Part shown: in pieces, positions 13,947 through 19,799 of the stretch
How the letters are laid out: each line of letters opens with the position of its first letter
Numbering within the stretch: the stretch's first letter is position 1
Assembly: GCA_023417655.1 (NCBI GenBank)
Contig: JAEZFD010000045.1
Span: 1-19,799, forward strand
DNA length: 19,799 nt
Reading direction: 5' to 3'
DNA from: Planctomycetota bacterium
GTDB lineage: Bacteria > Planctomycetota > Planctomycetia > Planctomycetales > Planctomycetaceae
Notes under the pieces: generated by a model
Databases searched by the model: none
What the model was told of the DNA's origin: nothing
Seen by the model: the letters and a program-made list of their open reading frames with translations, nothing else
Translations under genes and position numbers: made by a program

Positions 13947-16900
13947 TTATGCGATCTGCATTTCCAGAGAGATGGTCACCTCTCCCACAGAAACGGATTT
14001 CGCCGTCTCACCCGCGGCCGAAGCCGTTGTGATGCTGTCGGCACGGGTTTCGAGAAGGATTGACGACTTCCAGCTCTCGATCGCTGTCGCGACCTGATCC
14101 GCGCCCTTTCCGGTCGACCACGAGACGTTGATCCGCTGATTCTCCTGCAGGCTGGCGTCTTTTCGCAGCTGCTGAATGTGGCGGATTAGATCTCTGGCCA
14201 TGCCTTCGTGAATCAGTTCCGGCGTCAGCTTTGTCGACAGAGCGATCTGAATGCCGGAGTCATCGGCGCTGGCCCAGTCGCTCGCCTGCTGAACGCTGAC
14301 CATCACATCTTCCGGAGCCAGCGTGACCTCGTTGCCTTCGAGTGACAGTGTCACCGATTGACCGGATCGCAGTGGAGCCAGCTGCGCGGCGTCCACGGTC
14401 CCAAGGCCGTTGCGGATGACGTTCAACAGCTTGCCGTATTTCGGGCCGAGCGTTTTCAGGTTCGGCTTATAAACATAGCTCACGAGGTCGTCGAGGTCCT
14501 CTGAGCGGGTGACGAGTTTCACGTTCAACTCGTCAGCGATCACGTCAGCATATTGCTGCAGCGCCTGAGCCTGACGAACGTCTTGTGTTGCGAAGCGCAG
14601 TTCCGACAATGGCTGACGCACCCGCAGTTCAGCGGTCTCACGCAGACGGTGAGCCATGCGGACGAGCGTCTGGACCTGCTGCGTCTTCCAGTTGAGTTCC
14701 GGGTCGAGCTTGGCTGAGTCAACGGTCGGGTAATCACACAAGTGGACCGATTCTGACGCCGAACTTTTCGCGGTACCCGTCGCAAGATTGCGATACATGC
14801 GTTCTGTGAGGAACGGAATGCACGGGGCCAGTAACTTGGTCAGCGTCAGTAGCACTTCATAAAGGGTTTGATAAGCGGCGAGCTTATCGGAATCCCAGCT
14901 TGCGGATACGGACGATGTTGGTGACGCAGCACTCGCCTGAGCAGGCGTGAACTTCTCACCTTCACTGGAGAGCAGGCCTGCTTCCACCAGTTGAGCGAGG
15001 CCTCGCTGCACGTCGGCTTTGTGAAGGCGTTGACCGTCTTTGTAACGGCTCAAACGAACCAGCAGTTCATTCAGTGTGAATGAACCTTCGTCCGCAAAGA
15101 CCTCACGGAGCAAAGTGGTCTTGTCGCGATTCAGCCCCTGCTTGCGTTCGGACAGGTAAGCGCGGAAGACGGTTTCAGCGGTCTCCAGCACCGACTTCCC
15201 TGAAGAAGCCTGTTCGGAGACGCCCCCTTCTTCGCGGGCTTTCCAGAAGCGGCGTCGATTTCGGCGGATGTACCAGTTCGACAGATCGTCGATCAGCACT
15301 GCGGCGGAACTCATGAAGTTGCCGACGTTCAGACTGTCGAAGCTCTCATGGGCCGTCTGTGTCAGTTCCTGCAGGCGTGAGAGGATCCAGCGATCGATCT
15401 CGGGGCGGTCCTTCAGCGGAACCTGTGGCAGGCTCGGGTCGAATCCGTCGAGCACAGCATAGTTCACGAAGAACGCATAGCTGTTCCACAGCGGAATGAG
15501 TGCCTGACGGCGCACATCGTCCGCCGGCTTGCTCGTCACCCTGCAGGTGGTTAGGCCTTCTTTTGTCTGCGAGATTGGACCGTCAACGGTTTCGAGCGTC
15601 ACTGGCTCGTCAGCGTGCCGGGTGCCGAACCGCAGATCGACGGCCGGGTTCTGTGCCAAGTACAGCCAACGCAAGGTATCCACGCCCAGCTGTTCGGCCG
15701 CTTCCTCAAACCAGATGGCGGTTCCATCTGACTTGTGCATCGGCTTCCCTTCCTCGTTCATCACGAGGCGGTGTCCCAGCAGGTTCTTGAACGGCTTCTT
15801 TTCTTCCGGATCTTCGGTCTCGTCGTAACGCATCATCGTTGCGAGCGAGAGGAGCGAATAGAACCAGTTGCGGAACTGCCCCGGGAAGCACTCGGTAACG
15901 AGATCGGCCGGGAACCACTTCTTCCATTCTTCGCGGTTCGAGTTGTACATCAGCGTCGAGAACGGCACGATCCCGGCATCGAGCCACGGATTCCCCACGT
16001 CTTCGATGCGGTGCAGCAGCGCGCCGGTCTTCTTGCTGCGGATCTTGATGACATCGATCCACGGACGGTGCGGCGTGTGACCTTCGAACTGTTCCCAGCC
16101 TTCACCGCCGTCGAGGGCACGTTCCTTCAGCTCGGCCAGCGAGCCAATGACTTCGAAGTCAGTCGGATCGTCAGGGTTGATCCAGATCGGCAGCGCCAGT
16201 CCCCAGAATCGCTTCTTGGAGATCATCCAGTCCCGCATGGTCGTGAGCCATTCCAGCTCACGTTCCTGCCCCTGAATGGAGTCCGGCACCCAGTTGATGC
16301 ACTTGGTGACGTCCTTGATCTCGTCACGCCAGTCCATGTTGATGAACCACTCGTCCACCAGCCGGAAGACGAGTTCATCCCCTGTCCGCCAGCAGAACGG
16401 ATAGATGTGCGGGTACGTCTCGATGGCAACGACAAGTTCTTTCTTGCGCAGCTCTTCAAAGACGAGATCGACTGTGGCTGGATCGGTGGCTTCACGTCCG
16501 GTGAACTGCCCGAAGCCGTCGAGATAGCGACCATCTTCGCCGAGTGGAGCGATGATCGGCAGGCCGAGTTCAACGCCCATCTTATGGTCGACATCCCCAC
16601 AGCCTGGGGCCATATGAACGATCCCTGTTCCTTCTCCGGCAACGACGTTGGCGTTGCCTTTGAAGTCACGACCGCCGTCGATGACGCGGTGTGCCTGAAC
16701 CCCAGAAGCTGCGCCAGCAGTGCTGCCGATTTCTGCATTCTGAGCTGGCAGATCATCGAATGGACCGGCATAACGCCAGCCGATCATCTCAGCGCCGGTG
16801 ACAGTTCCGAGTTCTTCGAACCCGCCCTGTTCCTTGAAGATTTGCCCGATGGTCTTGAGCTTGCCGACTCCTTCCGGCCAGGCCCATTCCGGACGGCCAA

Positions 16901-17909
16901 AGCCTTCCTTGAATTCCTTTTCCAGACGTTTGAAGTTCAGGTTGTCCTTGGCGAAGTAGTAGACCGCGCCGTCTTTATTGGACTTGATGCGCAGGTATTG
17001 CAGCTCCGGATTCACGGCCGCAGCGACGTTCGAGGTCAGCGTCCACGGTGTCGTCGTCCAGACGAGCAGGTACTCGTTCTCGACTGGTGACCCGTCAGCG
17101 CGCTGTGTCAGTGGGAACCGGACGAAGCAGGCCCGGTGTGTCGTTAGCTTACGACCGTCGGCGACTTCCATCTGGGAATACGCGCTGCCACCGCGACCGC
17201 TCCACGGCATGACGTCGTGACCGCGGTAGACCTTGCCGCGCTCAAAGCACTTCTTCAGGAATGTCCAGATCGTTTCATTGTTCTCGGTCGAGAACGTGAA
17301 ATAGCTGCCTCCCCATTCCGGGTTCCCGAGCTTCGCGGTGATCTCTTCGGCAGTTCCGGTGACTTGCTCGCCGCGAGCGGTCGTGTAGGAGACCGTTTCA
17401 TCCGAGGCATCGGTCCCCGCAATCCGGCTGTCTGCACCTCGAATGCTGGCGGCGAGTTTGCGGAGTTCTTCCGGCTGGTCCCACTCCATCCAATAGCCGA
17501 GCCGAACAGACTGTTCCGTCTGTCGAGCAGCAAAAGTCAGGACGCGGCGTTTGCACTCGCGTGTGAACGTGTCGATGCCGAATTCTTCAATGGCGGTCTT
17601 TGAGCCGAGCTTCAACTGCTTTTCGACTTCGACCTCCACCCAGAGTCCTTGACAGTCGAACCCGTTCTGATAACGAAGTTCGTGCCCGGTCATCGCGCGG
17701 TAGCGTTGATAAACGTCTTTATAAGTTCGGCCCCAGGCGTGGTGGACGCCCATCGGGTTGTTGGCCGTAATTGGACCGTCGAGGAAGGACCACTTCTTCT
17801 TGCCAGCATTCTTTTTCTGCAGGCGGCGAAAGACATCGTGCTCTGCCCAGAACCGCAGAACATCGTGCTCACCTTGCACGAATTTGGCGTCGTCCACTCG
17901 TTGAAACAT
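13947..17909 (-). CDS. ileS: isoleucyl-tRNA synthetase, type-2-like, with GVHH motif and inserted domain
   Basis: Charges tRNA-Ile with isoleucine and edits valine. The 1320-aa product is longer than the usual 940-1100. The class I signature HIGH appears as G54-V55-H56-H57 (in NPMGVHHAWG). The KMSKS loop reads MHKS (724-727, in GKPMHKSDG). The CP1 editing domain carries WTTTPWTLTSN and GTGIVHMAPGCGDVDH (about 427-445). The anticodon-binding region contains NWYIRRNRRRFWKA, then about 115 residues (892-1006) where other IleRS have a handful, then DKLAAYQTLYEVLLTLTKLLAPCIPFL. The C-terminus has DELNVKLV and KPNLKTLGPKYGKL and no CxxC zinc pairs, as in eukaryote-like IleRS2. The ATG at 17909 has GAGAAG about 5 nt upstream. 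No T-box was seen in its leader. It is probably the essential IleRS, since it lies among housekeeping genes. Confidence 0.96.
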   Translation of the reverse strand: MFQRVDDAKFVQGEHDVLRFWAEHDVFRRLQKKNAGKKKWSFLDGPITANNPMGVHHAWGRTYKDVYQRYRAMTGHELRYQNGFDCQGLWVEVEVEKQLKLGSKTAIEEFGIDTFTRECKRRVLTFAARQTEQSVRLGYWMEWDQPEELRKLAASIRGADSRIAGTDASDETVSYTTARGEQVTGTAEEITAKLGNPEWGGSYFTFSTENNETIWTFLKKCFERGKVYRGHDVMPWSGRGGSAYSQMEVADGRKLTTHRACFVRFPLTQRADGSPVENEYLLVWTTTPWTLTSNVAAAVNPELQYLRIKSNKDGAVYYFAKDNLNFKRLEKEFKEGFGRPEWAWPEGVGKLKTIGQIFKEQGGFEELGTVTGAEMIGWRYAGPFDDLPAQNAEIGSTAGAASGVQAHRVIDGGRDFKGNANVVAGEGTGIVHMAPGCGDVDHKMGVELGLPIIAPLGEDGRYLDGFGQFTGREATDPATVDLVFEELRKKELVVAIETYPHIYPFCWRTGDELVFRLVDEWFINMDWRDEIKDVTKCINWVPDSIQGQERELEWLTTMRDWMISKKRFWGLALPIWINPDDPTDFEVIGSLAELKERALDGGEGWEQFEGHTPHRPWIDVIKIRSKKTGALLHRIEDVGNPWLDAGIVPFSTLMYNSNREEWKKWFPADLVTECFPGQFRNWFYSLLSLATMMRYDETEDPEEKKPFKNLLGHRLVMNEEGKPMHKSDGTAIWFEEAAEQLGVDTLRWLYLAQNPAVDLRFGTRHADEPVTLETVDGPISQTKEGLTTCRVTSKPADDVRRQALIPLWNSYAFFVNYAVLDGFDPSLPQVPLKDRPEIDRWILSRLQELTQTAHESFDSLNVGNFMSSAAVLIDDLSNWYIRRNRRRFWKAREEGGVSEQASSGKSVLETAETVFRAYLSERKQGLNRDKTTLLREVFADEGSFTLNELLVRLSRYKDGQRLHKADVQRGLAQLVEAGLLSSEGEKFTPAQASAASPTSSVSASWDSDKLAAYQTLYEVLLTLTKLLAPCIPFLTERMYRNLATGTAKSSASESVHLCDYPTVDSAKLDPELNWKTQQVQTLVRMAHRLRETAELRVRQPLSELRFATQDVRQAQALQQYADVIADELNVKLVTRSEDLDDLVSYVYKPNLKTLGPKYGKLLNVIRNGLGTVDAAQLAPLRSGQSVTLSLEGNEVTLAPEDVMVSVQQASDWASADDSGIQIALSTKLTPELIHEGMARDLIRHIQQLRKDASLQENQRINVSWSTGKGADQVATAIESWKSSILLETRADSITTASAAGETAKSVSVGEVTISLEMQIA

Positions 17910-17969
17910 GAAACTTCTCGAATCTCAAATGACTCTGTCAGGGGAGTTTCCCCAAAAATCGAAGCCCAC

Positions 17970-17998
17970 AGACTAACGGTTGAGCCGCTTATTGTCAG
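17970..17998 (-). promoter_or_regulatory. candidate promoter for ileS
   Basis: On the minus strand CTGACA (17993-17998; 5/6 to consensus), 17 nt, TAGTCT (17970-17975; 3/6). Transcription would start about 50 nt before the ileS ATG, and the leader would contain a small hairpin GGGG-AAACT-CCCC (17941-17953). The -10 match is weak. Confidence 0.33.
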
Positions 17999-18143
17999 CT
18001 TCAGCGGCGGACTGGCACCCTCTTCGGCACCGCTCCATTCGATCGAATCACCACAGGTTGATCAGACGGCGCCTGATACAGGGCGGGTGAGGCGACCTTG
18101 GGGATCGGAAGCAATCATTCTGGTTTTGTGAATTCCGTGGGGG

Positions 18144-19205
18144 TCATTCGAATAATCGTAATTGTCCGGTCTTCGGCAGGGGAGGGCGGAACGCGGAACA
18201 GTCCAGCGGCGGAAACTTTCCATTCAGTCCATACTTCTTCCGGAAGACCTGAAACAGATGATTGATCTGCGTGGCGATCGGTCCGTCGCCCACCATCCGT
18301 TCTCCGAACGTCGAATTGCTCAACTTGCCGTGTCGAGTCTGCCGGACCAGTCCGAGTATCTTGTCGGCCCGATCCGGCTGGGTCCGCTCCAGCCACTCTT
18401 TGAAGACCGGCTCAACGGTTAACGGCAGTCGTAGCAAAGTATATCCCGCAGTGATCGCCCCGGCTTGGCCCGCCGCCTCAAGCAGTGCTGGCAATTCGGA
18501 ATCATTCAGCCCCGGGATAATGGGTGCCGTCATTACCCCGACGGGAACCCCCGCTTCTGCGAGCATTTTGACGGCACGAAATCGAGCCTGCGGGACGCTG
18601 GTTCGAGGTTCCATGTCCCGGGCCAGTTGCGGATCGAGCGTCGTAATCGAGATCATGACGCCGATGAGCGAATGACGCGACAGTTCGGAAAGCAGATCCA
18701 GATCCCGGATGATCAAGGCGTTTTTCGTGATGATGCTGACGGGCTGTCGGAACTCGAGTGCGACTTCCAGGCATTGTCGCGTCAGCCGGAACTGACGTTC
18801 CGCAGGCTGATAACAGTCCGTGACCCCGGAGAACATGATCGGTTCAGGCTTCCAGCGGGGACGCGAAAGGAACTCTCGAAAAAGCTCCGCCGCACGCGGC
18901 TTCACCACGATCTTCGTCTCGAAGTCGAGCCCGGCGTTGAATCCCAGATACTCATGCCCCGGCCGAGCATAGCAATAGCTACAGCCATGCAGGCAGCCTC
19001 GATACGCGTTCAGCCCGTAACGGAAGGTGACGTCCGGAGACTGATTTTCTGTAATGATCGAGTTGGAGGAATCCTCCAGGTACTCAATCGGCTGCGTTCC
19101 CTGTCCCTCCTGGAATTCCAGATCCCACTCCACGTGCTCGAAGTCCTGATTCCGGTGGACAGAATCGAACCTGTTCGGCGGCGAAATCCGGGATCCGTGA
19201 CGCAT
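18144..19205 (-). CDS. PA0069-type radical SAM protein
   Basis: A 353-aa member of the radical SAM group annotated as PA0069 family, related to spore photoproduct lyase-like enzymes, with unknown substrate. The 4Fe-4S motif is C71-x3-C75-x2-C78 (RGCLHGCSYCYARPGHEYLG). Other family phrases are NPNRF-like PPNRFDS at the start, IMFSGVTDCYQPAERQFRLTRQCLE, PVSIITKNALIIRDLDLL, GVMISITTLDPQLARDMEPRT and the C-terminal GQLRLFE. An upstream ATG at 19250 adds 15 unconserved residues and has no ribosome site. The ATG at 19205 has GGAA about 7 nt upstream and gives the usual start. It stands alone, 234 bp upstream of ileS on the same strand. It is not EpmB, which lacks these features. Confidence 0.9.
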   Translation of the reverse strand: MRHGSRISPPNRFDSVHRNQDFEHVEWDLEFQEGQGTQPIEYLEDSSNSIITENQSPDVTFRYGLNAYRGCLHGCSYCYARPGHEYLGFNAGLDFETKIVVKPRAAELFREFLSRPRWKPEPIMFSGVTDCYQPAERQFRLTRQCLEVALEFRQPVSIITKNALIIRDLDLLSELSRHSLIGVMISITTLDPQLARDMEPRTSVPQARFRAVKMLAEAGVPVGVMTAPIIPGLNDSELPALLEAAGQAGAITAGYTLLRLPLTVEPVFKEWLERTQPDRADKILGLVRQTRHGKLSNSTFGERMVGDGPIATQINHLFQVFRKKYGLNGKFPPLDCSAFRPPLPKTGQLRLFE

Positions 19206-19641
19206 TCTGATTTCCACGCGAGGCAGGATACAGGAACAATTGGGGGGCATGTTCGCGTGTACAGTATTGTCTACTGGGGCGTGGAGTCAACGGGCGGTAA
19301 CTGTCGCCCGCGGAGAGAGTGAGTGGAGATGGCCTCAACTCTCAGGGCGGCAGGGAATTCGTCCGCTCAGAAACGGGCGGGAATCCTGTAAACTCTTGTG
19401 GTAAAGAAGATCCTCTGTTGTGGTGGGGTGCTGATCGGTATTCTAACAGCGGTTCAATCCGGCGGTTGGGGGCGCTTTGCAGGTCAGTTTTCCACAGAAA
19501 ACTGTTTTCTGCAGAGAATGCCCTGATCTGGCCGGAGGAAGTCTTCGTTACTTTCCGTGACTGTGTTGCTTTGATTCGCTGCATTTCCCCTTCGAAAATT
19601 CACCGCCGGTTTTCCGTTGCTCATTTGCCTGAGATCACTCC
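19206..19641. other. spacer with hairpin, no gene supported
   Basis: A divergent spacer between the radical SAM gene and the partial plus-strand gene. ORFs of up to 108 codons cross it but show no protein pattern. A perfect 8-bp hairpin lies at 19485-19504. No clear promoter was found. Confidence 0.45.
19485..19509 (+). terminator. hairpin CAGTTTTC-CACA-GAAAACTG with T-run
   Basis: Perfect 8-bp stem with a CACA loop, immediately followed by TTTTC. The adjacent TTTTC can also pair with GAAAA, giving a second alternative stem. AT-rich, so weak as a terminator. No upstream plus-strand gene needs one, so it may instead be a regulatory structure. Confidence 0.3.
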
Positions 19642-19799
19642 ATGACGAATACACGATCGACCATTATTGTGGACCCCGAAGTAACGGCACGGGCTCCCGC
19701 GACTCAGGACAAGGGAGTCGTTCTCATCTCCCACCCCAAAATCGTGTTTCTCTACCCGGCGTGGGGGGTTTGCATTGTGGGGGGGGGTTTTGTGTTGTT
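19642..19799 (+). CDS. partial gene, N-terminus of a likely membrane protein
   Basis: Open reading frame beginning MTNTRSTIIVDPEV and cut by the window end after 52 codons. A polar N-terminal 30 residues is followed by SHPKIVFLYPAWGVCIVGGGFVL, the start of a hydrophobic segment that looks like a membrane helix. The ribosome site is weak (GAGATC about 8 nt upstream). A run of nine G residues (19779-19787) encodes part of the Gly stretch. The family cannot be named from this fragment. Confidence 0.55.
   Translation, partial: MTNTRSTIIVDPEVTARAPATQDKGVVLISHPKIVFLYPAWGVCIVGGGFVL

Noticed and set aside
15735..17090. 451-codon plus-strand ORF
   Set aside because: It lies entirely antisense to ileS, with no recognisable domain. 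Long antisense frames are expected opposite GC-rich coding sequence.
17910..18143. T-box riboswitch in the ileS leader
   Set aside because: No T-box consensus (AGGGTGGnACCGCG-like) or specifier loop seen in the spacer; T-boxes are mainly a feature of Gram-positive bacteria.
18144..19205. Radical SAM gene as EpmB, partner of EpmA
   Set aside because: Its CxxxCxxC context and C-terminal GQLRLFE match the PA0069 type, not lysine 2,3-aminomutases.
19488..19496. TTTTCCACA as a sign of a replication origin
   Set aside because: I noticed only a single box, with no AT-rich unwinding region and no dnaA/dnaN neighbours.
19319..19645. 108-codon plus-strand ORF before the last gene
   Set aside because: No protein pattern, runs through the hairpin at 19485-19504 and overlaps the start of the better-supported partial gene.

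Overview
The window looks like chromosomal DNA from a planctomycete, probably of the Gimesia/Rubinisphaera/Planctopirus type. This is an inference. It rests on moderate GC, long intergenic spacers, a 2062-residue secreted alpha-2-macroglobulin with a Trp/Gly-rich insert, the coaE-rho pairing, and an unusual type-2-like isoleucyl-tRNA synthetase. There are no insertion sequences, CRISPR arrays, phage genes or obvious transfer signs. Most of it is housekeeping sequence with two or three odd proteins.

Layout. Positions 1-3942 are a minus-strand block read right to left: coaE (last step of CoA synthesis), rho (termination factor), a small DUF2007-like membrane protein with a zinc ribbon, and a secreted protein with a weak LptA/OstA-like pattern. 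Positions 3943-4810 form a gene-free, repeat-rich divergent spacer. It has a candidate minus-strand TATAAT box for coaE-rho, a set of overlapping hairpins, and a candidate ECF-sigma promoter plus GTTGATCA repeats ahead of the A2M gene. Positions 4811-10999 encode the A2M itself, followed by a very strong intrinsic terminator. A tRNA with a CAT anticodon follows at 11168-11241.

Positions 11242-12289 hold very small ORFs on the plus strand: two membrane microproteins, one exported microprotein, and a doubtful 21-codon ORF. Next comes a VOC/glyoxalase-fold protein, convergent with a minus-strand block of epmA (EF-P lysine ligase), ileS and a PA0069-type radical SAM protein. The right edge carries the start of a plus-strand membrane protein cut by the window end.

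How the genes work together. Several serve translation (ileS, epmA, the CAT tRNA), but they are not an evident operon. The strongest points for follow-up are the IleRS, which has a GVHH signature in place of HIGH and about 110 extra residues with a winged-helix pattern inside its anticodon-binding region, and the A2M with its regulatory region. I did not find a convincing new multi-gene defence or metabolic system.
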